64,000 bases of DNA, from positions 2,418,001-2,482,000 of the forward strand of contig NZ_CP061771.1 of assembly GCF_011751885.2 (NCBI RefSeq), given 5' to 3'. Source of the stretch: Salinibacterium sp. ZJ450 (GTDB lineage: Bacteria > Actinomycetota > Actinomycetes > Actinomycetales > Microbacteriaceae). Positions 1 to 9,069 of this stretch are shown piece by piece. The translations under genes were made by a program, and so were the position numbers. The notes under the pieces are model-generated. The model had not been told where the DNA came from and did no database searches. It saw only the letters and a list, made by a program, of their open reading frames with translations. Every line of letters starts with the position of its first letter. The stretch's first letter is position 1.

Positions 1-207
1 GAGAGCGTCAGCGATGGCGGCTTCGAGGGACGCGGCGAGCGCGGCATCCTGCACCGTCACCTCGAGCCTGTCCAGCGCGGCTTCGGTGATCCACGTGGCC
101 ACCTCGTGCTCGGTTGCGGCGTTCGCCGGCGCAGCGCCGACCGACACCGCAGCGATGACCATGGCCAGTCCGATGCCTGCGGATCGCAGGATTCCCCCAG
201 TATTCAC
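1..207 (-). CDS. Secreted protein, N-terminus only (runs off window)
   Basis: The reading frame opens with GTG at 207, preceded by a GGGGGA ribosome-binding site, and continues past base 1, so only about 69 residues are visible. They begin with a signal peptide: MNTGGILRSAG, a hydrophobic stretch (LAMVIAAVSVGAA) and a likely signal peptidase I site after PANA. The mature start is acidic and helical (TEHEVATWITEAALDRLE). No conserved domain is visible in this part. The export call is well supported by the signal peptide; the function is unknown. Confidence 0.6.
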   Translation of the reverse strand, partial: MNTGGILRSAGIGLAMVIAAVSVGAAPANAATEHEVATWITEAALDRLEVTVQDAALAASLEAAIADAL

Positions 208-280
208 GCTTCCCCCAACATGACGATGACGCACAATGTAGCAGCGACGGATGTCTCGCAGCTAGAGTCATGCCGGCCTT

Positions 281-763
281 CTAAGGCGCTCGCCCCAGAT
301 GATGCTGTTGCCCCACCTCGTACGCCTCGTGAAGCAGCGCGATGAACGCGTCGTCGATCTGCTCGGGGCTGCTGATGCGGAACTCGTGCAGCACGTTGCG
401 TTGCGAAAACGTCTGAATACGACGGAACAACGGATGCCGCGCCTCACGTGCGAGCACCAGATGGCCGTCGAGCCAGTGCTTTCTGGGCATGAACGCCGCG
501 AAACTCATCCGCACGTGCAGGGCGATACGCGACTTCTCGGCCAGCACATCGACCGGCCCGAGCTCGGCGAGGATGCGGTCGAATGTCGCGCGCACCGCGG
601 GGTCGGCCCCGGCGAAGTGTGAGTCCAGGTCGCCGAGCGCGGCGCAGGTGTGGCTCTGGTTGCGGTTCGCGAAGGTGCGGCCGCAGCGAGGGCAGGTCCA
701 CAGATCGGCCGCGGGTGTGGCTGGCCCGCCAGACCGGTCACCCAACCCAGCCGTGGCCCTCAC
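281..763 (-). CDS. DUF5655 domain protein
   Basis: A short zinc-ribbon-like start (WTCPRCGRTFANRNQSHTC, four Cys/His positions) is followed by the DUF5655 region, with LDSHFAG, FDRILAELGPVDVL and the end of the domain near QIDDAFIALLHEAYEVG. Members of this family are small proteins of unknown biochemical role. The frame overlaps the 3' end of the upstream monooxygenase-like gene, so the two are probably co-transcribed. The start is uncertain: GTG at 763 gives a 25-base overlap, while TTG at 745 would overlap by only a few bases. Longer upstream extension is antisense-like sequence and was left out. Confidence 0.7.
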   Translation of the reverse strand: MRATAGLGDRSGGPATPAADLWTCPRCGRTFANRNQSHTCAALGDLDSHFAGADPAVRATFDRILAELGPVDVLAEKSRIALHVRMSFAAFMPRKHWLDGHLVLAREARHPLFRRIQTFSQRNVLHEFRISSPEQIDDAFIALLHEAYEVGQQHHLGRAP

Positions 764-1097
764 CGCGCGACGACGCCAAGCTGTACTCACGGTCAACGGT
801 CGCGATCCGCACTCGGTAATCCGAGTACCACTGGTCGCGCCCCCGGCGCTGCGCCACGAGGTGCGCGGCAACATGTTTCCACGCCGTGGCGCTGGCCCGG
901 TCGGCCCAATAGGACACCGTGATGCCGACATCCTCCCGCGCGGACTCGACGCCCAGATAGCCGGGCTGCTGTCGCGCGAGCGCATCCATCGCGTCGGCCA
1001 TCGCGGCGTATCCGTTGTCTCCCGGTGTGCGCGTGGAGGTGAAGATCACCGCCACATACGGGGGCTCTGGCGTGTGCGCAATCAGGTCTGCGGGCAT
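738..1097 (-). CDS. Antibiotic biosynthesis monooxygenase (ABM) domain protein
   Basis: 119 residues, a typical length for a single dimeric ferredoxin-like ABM domain. Visible family features are PPYVAVIFTSTRTPGD at the first strand, QPGYLGVESAREDVGITVSYW in the centre and the WYSDYRVRIATVDREY end. Such proteins act as small heme- or quinone-type monooxygenases or as structural ABM folds; substrate cannot be read from sequence. The start is supported by TAATAT at 1109-1104, six bases before the ATG, which fits a leaderless transcript. It precedes and overlaps the DUF5655 gene. Confidence 0.75.
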   Translation of the reverse strand: MPADLIAHTPEPPYVAVIFTSTRTPGDNGYAAMADAMDALARQQPGYLGVESAREDVGITVSYWADRASATAWKHVAAHLVAQRRGRDQWYSDYRVRIATVDREYSLASSRGEGHGWVG

Positions 1098-1167
1098 GCC
1101 TCGATATTAGGAGTACCGGAACCGAACAGCCCGGCCGCCGAGGAGCGGGCGGGGTTATGGTGAACTC

Positions 1168-2418
1168 GTGAGCCCGACGACGAGCCCGGCCGAGGTGTTG
1201 CACATCGACGGCCGCGAGGTGCAGATCTCGAATCCCGGCAAGGTTGTCTTTCCCGAGCCCGGTCTCACCAAGCTCGACCTGGTCAGGTACTACCTCGCCG
1301 TGGCCGACGGGGCGCTGCGCGGGGTCGCTGGCCGGCCCATGGTGTTGAAGCGCTTCGTGAAAGGCATCGAGCAGGAGGCCTTCTTCCAGAAACGCGCCCC
1401 CGACAAGCGACCGGAGTGGATCGAAACCGCCACACTGCACTACGCGTCGGGCAACTCGGCCGAGGAGGTCGTGGTGCGGGATGCCGCCGCGCTGGCGTGG
1501 GTCGTGAACCTCGGTTGCCTCGACCTCAACCCGCACCCGGTGCGAGCCGAGGACCTCGACCACCCCGACGAGCTCCGCGTCGACCTCGACCCGATGCCCG
1601 GCGTCGACTGGCGGCAGATCGTCGATGTCGCCATGATCGCCCGGGAGGTGCTCACCGACCATGGCCTCGTCGGCTGGCCGAAGACCTCTGGCTCCCGGGG
1701 CATCCATATCTATGCCCGGATCGAACCGCGCTGGGATTTCCGACAGGTGCGGCTCGCCGCCGAAACGCTCGCCCGCGAGGTAGAACGGCGCGCGCCCGGC
1801 CTCGCCACCGCCAGGTGGTGGAAAGAGGAACGCGGCGAGAGCGTGTTCGTGGACTTCAACCAGAACGCCAAGGACCGCACCGTGGCATCCGCCTATTCGG
1901 TGCGTCCGCTGCCCGATGCGCGGGTGTCCACCCCGCTCGGCTGGGACGAGCTGGCCAACTGCCGGCCCGAGGAGTTCACCGTACGCACGGTGCTCGAACG
2001 ATTCGCGGAACGCGGGGACGCGGCATCCGGAATCGACGACGCCGTCGGCAGCCTCGACCGCCTCCTCGCCCTCGCCCTCGCCGAGGAACTCGGCCCTGCC
2101 GAGAAGCCGCCCAAGTCGTCGGACGGGACCGGACGGCGAACCTCAACGATGCCGCTGATCGAGATCGCGCGCGCCAAGACCAAGCCGGAGGCACTCGACG
2201 GGCTCGAGCGCTGGAAGGCGAAGCATCCGACGGTGGTGCCGCTGCTCGAACCGGCCGATGTGCTGGTGGACGGGATGCGCGGCTCGAGTTCGCTCTGGTA
2301 CCGGATTCGGGTGAACCTGCAGCACGTGCCGGAGGATGAGCGGCCGCGGCAGGCGGAGCTCGAGGTCGACTATGATCCGTGGGCGGGCAAGACCTGGCCC
2401 GGGCGGTCGACCGACTGA
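1168..2418 (+). CDS. LigD-type polymerase/primase domain protein
   Basis: 416 residues matching the archaeo-eukaryotic primase-like polymerase domain of bacterial LigD, used in non-homologous end joining to fill or extend broken ends. The N-terminus (VQISNPGKVVFPEPGLTKLD) and the KRFVKGIEQEAFFQKRAP segment are characteristic. The catalytic metal motif is VDLDPMPG near residue 146, and the SGSRGIHIYARI segment holds the nucleotide-contacting residues. No ligase or nuclease domain is fused, and no Ku or ATP-dependent ligase lies in the window, so partners must be elsewhere. A C-terminal extension (about residues 330-416) ends in VDYDPW. The GTG start has TATGGT six bases upstream and no Shine-Dalgarno, suggesting a leaderless message. 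Confidence 0.85.
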   Translation: MSPTTSPAEVLHIDGREVQISNPGKVVFPEPGLTKLDLVRYYLAVADGALRGVAGRPMVLKRFVKGIEQEAFFQKRAPDKRPEWIETATLHYASGNSAEEVVVRDAAALAWVVNLGCLDLNPHPVRAEDLDHPDELRVDLDPMPGVDWRQIVDVAMIAREVLTDHGLVGWPKTSGSRGIHIYARIEPRWDFRQVRLAAETLAREVERRAPGLATARWWKEERGESVFVDFNQNAKDRTVASAYSVRPLPDARVSTPLGWDELANCRPEEFTVRTVLERFAERGDAASGIDDAVGSLDRLLALALAEELGPAEKPPKSSDGTGRRTSTMPLIEIARAKTKPEALDGLERWKAKHPTVVPLLEPADVLVDGMRGSSSLWYRIRVNLQHVPEDERPRQAELEVDYDPWAGKTWPGRSTD

Positions 2419-2451
2419 CCGAGCCGCCGGCGCGGTCGCCGCATCGCATCA

Positions 2452-2513
2452 ATGCGCCCGGTTGTGGTCAATGCGGCCGCTATGGCGACGGCATTGACCA
2501 CAAACGGGCGCAT
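2452..2513. repeat. Near-perfect 23-bp inverted repeat
   Basis: Arms at 2452-2474 and 2491-2513 are complementary except at one position, around a 16-base spacer. It lies between the LigD-type gene and the MFS gene, about 35 bases after the first stop. It could terminate transcription, although no T-run follows, or be a dispersed palindromic element. The right arm reads GACCACAAACGGGCGC, resembling the motif repeated at 53.9-63.6 kb; this may be chance. Confidence 0.6.
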
Positions 2514-2563
2514 CGTTCGAGCCGCGAGGGCCGGCGGGGTGCCGCAGCACGTACGCTGATCGG

Positions 2564-3772
2564 GTGATGCGCCGCCTGCTCGCGCCCTGGTTTTTACGGG
2601 CGCGCCTTCCCCGGGAACGCCTGCCCCGCGACGTTTACGTGCTGGGACTGATCGCGTTTTTCGTAATGGTCGGCTTCGGCGTGGTCATCCCGGTGCTGCC
2701 CGTCTACGTGCGCGAGTTTGGGGTCGGATACCTCGAGGTCGGCGCGGTGGTGTCGGCGTTCGCGCTGATGCGGCTGGTGGTCACGCCGTTCTGCGGACGG
2801 CTGATCGACCGCATCGGCGAGCGCACCATCCTCGCCACCGGCATCGGCATCGTCGCCGTCTCCACCGGGTTGGTCGGCCTCGCCGCCGACTACACGCAGG
2901 TGCTCGTGCTGCGCGGCGCGGGCGGGATCGGCTCGGCGTTGTTCACGGTGTCGGCGATGACGCTGCTGCTCGGGTCGGCGTCGGCGACGCAGCGGGGCCG
3001 CGCCATGAGCTTCTACCAGGGCGGGTTCCTGATCGGCGGCATGGCCGGCCCCGCGGTCGGCGGGCTGCTCGCGACGATCTCGCTACGCGCCCCGTTTTTC
3101 TTCTACGCCGGCACCCTGCTGATCGCGGGCCTGATCGGGCTGCTCCTGTTGCAGCCGGCGCGGCCGCGGACCGATCGCGCTGCCGCGCCGCCCCCGGTCC
3201 CGTTGCGGGAGGTGCTGCGCGACGTGCGGTTCCGTGCCGCCTGCCTGGCGAACTTCGCGCAGGGGTGGGGCACCATGGGTGTTCGTACCGCGCTGATCCC
3301 GGTGCTGGTGGTTGAATTGCTGCACGAGACGGCGGCTTTCACCGGCGTCGCCTTCGCCGTCGCCGCGGTGGCGCAGACGCTCGCGCTTGCGCCGGCGGGC
3401 CGCTTCGTCGACCGGGTCGGGCGTCGACCTGCGCTGGTCGGTGCGTTCACGATGGCGGGCGGCATCCTGCTGGTGATTCCGTTCGTCGACTCGAGCGCGG
3501 CATTGATCGTGCTGCTTGCTCTGTATGGCGCGGCGGCGGCGTTCATGGGACCCGCCACTGCGGCCTCGGTCGGAGATGCGGCCGGGCCGCGCAACGCCCG
3601 CCCGGTGGCGATCTACTCGGCGTTCTCGGATGCGGGCGCCATCGCCGGACCGCTGGTCGCCGGCGCCCTGCTCGACGCGTTCTCCTACCCGGCCGCGTTC
3701 GCCTCCGCGACCGTTTTTATGCTGATCGCGGCGCTGTACGCGCTGAGGATGCCGCGGCTGCAGCTGACGTAG
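2564..3772 (+). CDS. MFS transporter
   Basis: 402 residues with about 12 hydrophobic segments and two six-helix halves split by a polar loop near residue 200 (PARPRTDRAAAPPP). The loop after helix 2 carries the MFS motif-A-like GRLIDRIGERT, repeated in the second half as GRFVDRVGRRP. This is the layout of drug:H+ antiporter-like exporters of the cytoplasmic membrane; the substrate is not apparent. The GTG start has TACGCT six bases upstream, a leaderless signature. The stop codon abuts the stop of the convergent TctA gene with no bases between them. Confidence 0.85.
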   Translation: MMRRLLAPWFLRARLPRERLPRDVYVLGLIAFFVMVGFGVVIPVLPVYVREFGVGYLEVGAVVSAFALMRLVVTPFCGRLIDRIGERTILATGIGIVAVSTGLVGLAADYTQVLVLRGAGGIGSALFTVSAMTLLLGSASATQRGRAMSFYQGGFLIGGMAGPAVGGLLATISLRAPFFFYAGTLLIAGLIGLLLLQPARPRTDRAAAPPPVPLREVLRDVRFRAACLANFAQGWGTMGVRTALIPVLVVELLHETAAFTGVAFAVAAVAQTLALAPAGRFVDRVGRRPALVGAFTMAGGILLVIPFVDSSAALIVLLALYGAAAAFMGPATAASVGDAAGPRNARPVAIYSAFSDAGAIAGPLVAGALLDAFSYPAAFASATVFMLIAALYALRMPRLQLT

Positions 3773-5344
3773 TCAGGGCGTATCCCGCTTCGCGAGATCG
3801 CTGTCTGCGTCGGGAGCGGGTGCGATCGCGAGCTCTTCGGTGAGCGTCTTCTCGAATCGTGCCTGGCGTCGTTTCAGCCAGAGGCCGCCGCCGACAAAGA
3901 TGATCAGCACGACGTAACAGGCGATGGCGAATGGCTGTGTCACCAGTGTTGACAGATCCCCCTGGCTCAGTTGCAGCGCCTGCCGGAGTTTCTGTTCGGC
4001 CATCGGCCCGAGGATCAGGCCCACCACGAGTGGTGCGATCGGATAGCCGTAGCGCCGCATGAAGAAGCCGAGTACGCCGATGATCAGCAGGATCAGGATG
4101 TCCACCACACCGAAGTTGACCGCGTACGCTCCGAAAACCGCGAAGGTCAGGATGCCGGCGTACAGGTACGGCCTCGGGATCTGCAGCAGCTTCACCCAGA
4201 TGCCCACGAGCGGCAGGTTGAGCACGATCAGGATCACGTTGCCGATGTACAGGCTCGCGATGAGCGCCCAGACCAACTCCGGCTGGTTGGTGAACAGCTG
4301 GGGTCCCGGTTGGATGCCATAGGTCTGGAAGGCGGTGATGATGATCGCCGCCGTGGCTGTGGTGGGCAGACCAAGCGTCAGCAACGGGACGAGTACGCCG
4401 GCGGCCGCGGCGTTGTTGGCCGACTCCGGTCCAGCGACACCCTCGATGGCTCCGCGGCCGAACTGATTCTTGTGCCTCGACAGCTTCTTCTCGGTGGCGT
4501 AAGAGAGGAAGGTGGCCACGTCTGCGCCACCGGCGGGCACCACACCGACGGGGAATCCGATCGCTGTTCCGCGCAGCCACGGTCGCCATGAGCGTTTCCA
4601 GTCATCCCGTGACATCCAGCTGCGCCATCCTCGGGTGACTGGGATGAGCTGCACCTTGCCGTGACGCAGCCTCGAGGCGACATAAAACGTCTCGCCGACC
4701 GCGAATAGGCCCACCGCGACGAGCACGACATCGATGCCGTCAGCCAGCGGCAGCAGTCCGAGGGTGTAGCGCTGTTGGCCAGAGGTGATCTCTGTTCCAA
4801 TGAGGCCGATAAACAGCCCCACGCCGAGCGATGCCAGGCCGCGGGAGGGAGAGCTGCCGAACAACGCCCCCACCGTGATGAAGGCGATCACCATAATCGC
4901 GACATAGTCGGCCGGACCCAGCTGCACTGCGAGCCGAGCAAGCCCGGGTGCGACCAGCGTCAGCGCGACGGTGCCGATCGTGCCGGCAACGAACGAACCG
5001 AGCGCCGCGGTCGCGAGCGCCGCGGCACCGCGGCCGAGCTTCGCCATCTTGTTGCCCTCGATCGCGGTGACGATCGACGCGGACTCCCCCGGTGTGTTCA
5101 GCAGGATGCTGGTGGTCGAGCCGCCGTACATGCCCCCGTAGTAGATGCCGGCGAATGTGATGAGCGCGGCAGTAGGGTCCAACGTGTAGGTGAGCGGCAG
5201 CAGCAACGCAACCGTCATGGCTGGCCCGATGCCGGGCAACACCCCGACTGCGGTGCCGACAAGGACACCCAGGAAGGCGAACACCAAGTACTGCGGTTGC
5301 AGCGCGGCCGCAAATCCCTCGAGCAGGAGGTCGAAATTCTCCAT
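3773..5344 (-). CDS. tctA: Tripartite tricarboxylate transporter, large permease TctA
   Basis: 523 residues, the normal size of TctA, with about 11-12 membrane segments. The two conserved family loops are present: [11 protein letters not shown] early and [11 protein letters not shown] in the second half, plus [15 protein letters not shown]. TctA forms the main translocation channel of secondary transporters that take up citrate or other carboxylates using a periplasmic-type binding protein. It is the last gene of the TctC-TctB-TctA set, 21 bases after TctB. The C-terminal tail ([11 protein letters not shown] onward) is cytoplasmic and acidic. Confidence 0.93.
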   Translation of the reverse strand: MENFDLLLEGFAAALQPQYLVFAFLGVLVGTAVGVLPGIGPAMTVALLLPLTYTLDPTAALITFAGIYYGGMYGGSTTSILLNTPGESASIVTAIEGNKMAKLGRGAAALATAALGSFVAGTIGTVALTLVAPGLARLAVQLGPADYVAIMVIAFITVGALFGSSPSRGLASLGVGLFIGLIGTEITSGQQRYTLGLLPLADGIDVVLVAVGLFAVGETFYVASRLRHGKVQLIPVTRGWRSWMSRDDWKRSWRPWLRGTAIGFPVGVVPAGGADVATFLSYATEKKLSRHKNQFGRGAIEGVAGPESANNAAAAGVLVPLLTLGLPTTATAAIIITAFQTYGIQPGPQLFTNQPELVWALIASLYIGNVILIVLNLPLVGIWVKLLQIPRPYLYAGILTFAVFGAYAVNFGVVDILILLIIGVLGFFMRRYGYPIAPLVVGLILGPMAEQKLRQALQLSQGDLSTLVTQPFAIACYVVLIIFVGGGLWLKRRQARFEKTLTEELAIAPAPDADSDLAKRDTP

Positions 5345-5365
5345 CGAACTTGTCCGTTCCGTCGT

Positions 5366-5905
5366 TCAGATGAGGGGTCCGAGCCAGCTGAGCACGGGGC
5401 CGAGGGGCAGTGAGAGGCCGAGCAACTCGCCGAAGACGATCTGAATGATCAGCCCGACGGCCAGGCCCACGAGCAGTGCCACCCACCAGCGTTTGGCGCC
5501 CAGGCTCCACGCGGCGCCGCCAAACAGCACAGCGGCAGCAAGAGCCCAGCCAATCAGCGGGATGAGCAGGATGTGCGCAATCACCAGACCCGTCAGCTTG
5601 GCGAGGGTCAGCCAGTCGGTCTTCGCATTGGGGTCGATGTCCTCTCCCTCTTCCGCGGGACCGAAATGACCGCGCAGTGTTCCCACGATGATCACGGCGG
5701 ACGAACCAAGCAGGATCACAGACACCAAAATCGGGAACACCGTGGGTCCGACCTGCGCGTTACCTGGCACGCGGATGGCGAAACTCCCGATCAGCGCATA
5801 CAGCCCCAGCGCGAACAGGAGCACCGCGAAGATGAGCTCGCCAACGTGCCGTGACAGGCGCGATGCGCCCGCCGATCGCTGTGCGGGGCTCGGATCGGCG
5901 GTCAT
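5366..5905 (-). CDS. tctB: Tripartite tricarboxylate transporter, small permease TctB
   Basis: 179 residues with four predicted membrane helices, as expected for TctB, the small membrane subunit that pairs with TctA. Helices include ELIFAVLLFALGLYALIGSF at the start and WWVALLVGLAVGLIIQIVFG near the end, separated by the acidic EEGEDIDPNAKTDW loop. The ATG lies one base after the TctC stop, so translation is probably coupled. Its function is inferred from family and neighbours. Confidence 0.9.
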   Translation of the reverse strand: MTADPSPAQRSAGASRLSRHVGELIFAVLLFALGLYALIGSFAIRVPGNAQVGPTVFPILVSVILLGSSAVIIVGTLRGHFGPAEEGEDIDPNAKTDWLTLAKLTGLVIAHILLIPLIGWALAAAVLFGGAAWSLGAKRWWVALLVGLAVGLIIQIVFGELLGLSLPLGPVLSWLGPLI

Positions 5906-5906
5906 G

Positions 5907-6914
5907 TCAGGCCACTAGCCCGATGTTCTTCAGGGTCGTCTGCACTTCGGCGATGTTGTCGGTGAGGAATTCGTCGAAGTCTTCGCCCACCAGGAATGCG
6001 TCCGCCCAGCCGCGCGTCTCGAGTTCGCTAGCCCACGCCTCTGAGTCGTGCATCTCGGTCACCACGAGCTCCAGCGCGTTCCGTTGGGCGTCATCGATCG
6101 AGCCCGACGCAACCACACCGCGCCAGTTAGTCAGGGTCACGTCATAGCCCTCTTCGACGATGGTCGGAGTGTCGGGCAGGGCCTCGACCCGCTCGGCCGA
6201 CGACACCGCGAGCGCGCGCATGTCGCCAGACTCGATGTGCTCCACGAACTCGCCGACGCCGGAAATGCCGGCAGAGACGTTGTTACCCAAGATCAGCGAC
6301 ACCGCCTCGCCACCGCCCGAGTTGGGGATGTAGTTAAGGCTCGACGCGATCTCGTCGCTGCTGAGCCCCGCCGCCTCTAGCAGCAGGCCAGCCAGGATGT
6401 GGTCGGCCCCTCCAGCCGACCCACCGGTGATGGTGACGTCCTGGCCGTTCTCCAGGATGTCGTCGACGAGGTCTTGCAGAGTCTCGTACTCCGAGGCGGC
6501 CGGCACGACGATCACGAGCGCTTCGTCAGTGAGGCGCGCGATCGGAGTCGTGTCCTCGAGGCGTACTTCTGAGGCGTTTGTCTCGACCGCCCCCACCATC
6601 ACGAGCCCCATGACCATCAGCGTGTCCGGGTTGGTCTCGTTGGCGAGCGCGGCGAGACCATTGGCCCCACCGGCGCCTCCGATGTTGGTGACGGGTGCTG
6701 AATTGACGATGTCCTCAGACGTGAGCACGGAGGACATGGCGCGTCCCGTTTGGTCCCAGCCACCACCCGGATCGGCGGGAACAATGATGGGAACGTCGGT
6801 CACGGCGGCGGCGTCTGAGCCATCGCCTGTGTCTCCGCCGGTGTCTCCGGCCGTGCAGCCTGTCAGGGCAAGGACGCCCAGCGCTGCGACGGTTGCGAAT
6901 GCAAAAAGTCGCAC
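5907..6914 (-). CDS. tctC: Tripartite tricarboxylate transporter substrate-binding lipoprotein TctC
   Basis: 335 residues starting MRLFAFATVAALGVLALTGC, a lipoprotein signal peptide with lipobox LTGC, so the protein should be lipid-anchored outside the membrane. The body matches the Bug/TctC fold: VPIIVPADPGGGWDQTGRAM near the N-terminus, then VTNIGGAGGANG and a late LPDTPTIVEEGYDV. Bug proteins clamp carboxylate ligands; the exact ligand is unknown. The GTG at 6914 was chosen because AGGAGG sits seven bases upstream; the in-frame GTG at 6920 is too close to it. First gene of tctCBA. Confidence 0.92.
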   Translation of the reverse strand: MRLFAFATVAALGVLALTGCTAGDTGGDTGDGSDAAAVTDVPIIVPADPGGGWDQTGRAMSSVLTSEDIVNSAPVTNIGGAGGANGLAALANETNPDTLMVMGLVMVGAVETNASEVRLEDTTPIARLTDEALVIVVPAASEYETLQDLVDDILENGQDVTITGGSAGGADHILAGLLLEAAGLSSDEIASSLNYIPNSGGGEAVSLILGNNVSAGISGVGEFVEHIESGDMRALAVSSAERVEALPDTPTIVEEGYDVTLTNWRGVVASGSIDDAQRNALELVVTEMHDSEAWASELETRGWADAFLVGEDFDEFLTDNIAEVQTTLKNIGLVA

Positions 6915-7096
6915 GGTCACTCCTCCTTGAGTGGTCCCGCGGGAGCGTCGAGTCCCCGCAGGGTCTTGAGGCACACGGTAGTCCAGCGACGCGCATTTCG
7001 CGGGGTTTCGCGGAAATTGTGACTGAACAGCGGCCTCTACGCGAGTCGGCACGTTCCCGATGGCGAACCCCTCGGGACTAGGCGATCCCCTCGGAA

Positions 7097-8089
7097 CTAT
7101 GGGTGCAACGTCTGCGCGCCGGCCTCTCGCCGCACACGAAGCAGGCGTCGCACGAACCAGCCCACTACCGCGACCATAACCGCGAGGATCAGCGGCGGAA
7201 GCGATTGTTCCGGCGTCCACAGCTCACCCCCGAACACCTGCAAGCCAAACTCGAGCATCCCCCTTGGATCGCCCGCGAGCACCCGGGTTCCGGCCGCCGC
7301 GCTCACGGCCGTGAAGACGGCAGGACCGACCCACAGAACCAGCAAGAGACCCACACCGGCGATGATCCGGCCAACCGTCTGGAACCCCGCCCACGCGAGC
7401 ACCACACCGACGATCAGCGCGGGAACCCAGCGAACGATGCTGAGCATCCACGAGGTCAGGTCACTCGGCACGGAGCCGACCGGAAACACGAGCAGGCTCA
7501 CCCACGGCCCGACGGCAACGGCGGCGAGGCCGAGCCCGACGGTCGCGCCCGCCACGGGCGCTTTCGCAACCAGCAACAGGATCAGGATGCCGGTCACCAC
7601 AGAGACGACGGTGACGGCGATCAGCGCGGCGAGGTAGACATCCGCCCACGTACTGCGCTGCAGGCCGCTCATGACGACGACAGCCGTCTGGGCTGCGGCG
7701 GCGATTTGCACGAGCAGCACACCGGCAAGGATCGCCCGCAGGCCATTTTTCGGGTGACGCTCCCGCGTCGCGCGAGCGACCACGCCCGCGACCGCTGAGC
7801 CGGTGACGATGAGTCCCACAATCAGGGCAAGCATGTACTGACTGAACGGCAGAAGCACGATCGGCATCGACTCGGGACTGGCCGACGTCGCCCACAGGTT
7901 CTGCAGCGGAAGACGCATGCCGGTCAGGAACCAGGGAAGCAGTCCGACCAGCGCGCAGGCCACTCCGATGCCGAAGCACCAGACCACGGCCCACCGCTGA
8001 GGGGTGGCCTCCTGCTCCGCGACATCCGATGCCAGCGTGCCAGCTGCCGTGTCGTGCGCCGGAGATCCGCCATCGTCGAGGGGTGCCAT
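7097..8089 (-). CDS. Polytopic membrane protein, paralogue of the 9070-10065 gene
   Basis: 330 residues with about eight to nine hydrophobic helices and a basic cytoplasmic C-terminus. It aligns along its length with the gene at 9070-10065: shared blocks include VVWCFGIGV, LPWFLTGMRLPL, FSQYMLALIVGLIVTGSA and WAGFQTVGRIIAG. No named family was recognised. It sits between the ureohydrolase-like gene and tctC on the same strand, suggesting joint expression and a role in transport or sensing around the same metabolite; that is inference. The start has TAGCCT (8102-8097) seven bases before the ATG and no Shine-Dalgarno, consistent with a leaderless transcript of its own. Confidence 0.7.
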   Translation of the reverse strand: MAPLDDGGSPAHDTAAGTLASDVAEQEATPQRWAVVWCFGIGVACALVGLLPWFLTGMRLPLQNLWATSASPESMPIVLLPFSQYMLALIVGLIVTGSAVAGVVARATRERHPKNGLRAILAGVLLVQIAAAAQTAVVVMSGLQRSTWADVYLAALIAVTVVSVVTGILILLLVAKAPVAGATVGLGLAAVAVGPWVSLLVFPVGSVPSDLTSWMLSIVRWVPALIVGVVLAWAGFQTVGRIIAGVGLLLVLWVGPAVFTAVSAAAGTRVLAGDPRGMLEFGLQVFGGELWTPEQSLPPLILAVMVAVVGWFVRRLLRVRREAGAQTLHP

Positions 8090-8114
8090 GCGGCCGAGGC
8101 TATCGAGTAAGCCC

Positions 8115-9029
8115 CTATTGCTCGGCGAGCACCGCGGCGAGTTTCCGAACTAGAAGGGTGATGGTTCGCGCACCGGCCCCGTCGACGTCCTGGTCAGGGT
8201 CGTAGATGGCAATGCTGAGGCCGACGAGGCCCGGATGCTGTGCCGCCGAGACCATGACGGCGGCGAGTTGGTCGGGGGTGAGCCCTCCCGGTTCGTCCGG
8301 AGCGCCCGGCACGCGTTGTGCCGGAAAGTGCTCGGGGTCAAGGACATCGAGGTCGACATGCAACCACCAACTCTGGCTCGTGCGGGTGACAAACGCTGCG
8401 GCCTCGCGAGCGATATGCTCGGGCTCCAGGGCGACGGCCGTGGCGTCCCGCGCATAGGCGCCAAGGCCTGCGACCGAGGCGACATTGAACCTCCGCCGCC
8501 AGGAGTCATCGCGCGCGCCAAGCATTGCCAGCCGCTGCGGAGCCATGGTCGGCACCAGCCCGGCAAGCGGACCGGACATCGTCCTGCCCGTCAATCCCAA
8601 CAGAAGGCCGATCTCGACATTTGCCGCTTCGCCGTCTTCGGACACGTCGAGCGGCATCGTGTCCTCGTGGCCATCGAGCACCAGTAGTCCGACGCCACCC
8701 GGCCGCCCGTGGACTGCGGCCATGATGCCGAGCAGGGCCGAGCAGTCGCCGCCGATGACGCAGGGAAATGTGTCGGATGTCGCAGCCCGAGCTACCGCCA
8801 TCGAGAGGTTCTGCGTCATGGCCACTAGCGCTGACTCATTCATGAGCTTGGTGGCCGTTCCGCGCTCGGGGGTCTGCGCGGGAAGGAGTAGGTCTTCGTC
8901 CGTGGCCGTTTCGAGGGGCGCCCACGCCGCCGAGATGCCGGCGTCTCTTATGGCCTGAGCGGCCATGGCCTGGTGTCCCGCTCGACCGTACCCGTCGAAC
9001 GGCGCTCCGATGATCGCGATCCGCATCAT
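8115..9029 (-). CDS. Ureohydrolase (arginase/agmatinase)-fold protein
   Basis: About 304 residues with the arginase-superfamily layout. Metal-site motifs are DGHED (residues 119-123, normally DAHxD) and HVDLDVLDP (Asp226 and Asp228). The first motif, usually GGDHS, reads GGDCS at 93-97, so one Mn-binding His is replaced by Cys. The family hydrolyses guanidino or formimino compounds to urea or formamide; the substitution makes activity uncertain, and a changed metal preference or substrate is possible. It lies between two paralogous membrane proteins and upstream of tctCBA. Two adjacent ATG codons leave the start ambiguous by one residue. Confidence 0.8.
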   Translation of the reverse strand: MMRIAIIGAPFDGYGRAGHQAMAAQAIRDAGISAAWAPLETATDEDLLLPAQTPERGTATKLMNESALVAMTQNLSMAVARAATSDTFPCVIGGDCSALLGIMAAVHGRPGGVGLLVLDGHEDTMPLDVSEDGEAANVEIGLLLGLTGRTMSGPLAGLVPTMAPQRLAMLGARDDSWRRRFNVASVAGLGAYARDATAVALEPEHIAREAAAFVTRTSQSWWLHVDLDVLDPEHFPAQRVPGAPDEPGGLTPDQLAAVMVSAAQHPGLVGLSIAIYDPDQDVDGAGARTITLLVRKLAAVLAEQ

Positions 9030-9069
9030 GCCCTCATGACACCACGCCTGATCGGGTCACGGAAGACGT

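Noticed and set aside
281-985. A 234-residue form of the DUF5655 gene
   Set aside because: The first 70 or so residues are antisense to the monooxygenase-like gene and have no protein-like pattern; the domain starts after about residue 80.
1416-2339. A long Arg/Pro-rich frame inside the LigD-type gene
   Set aside because: It is an out-of-frame shadow with the biased composition expected of GC-rich coding DNA.
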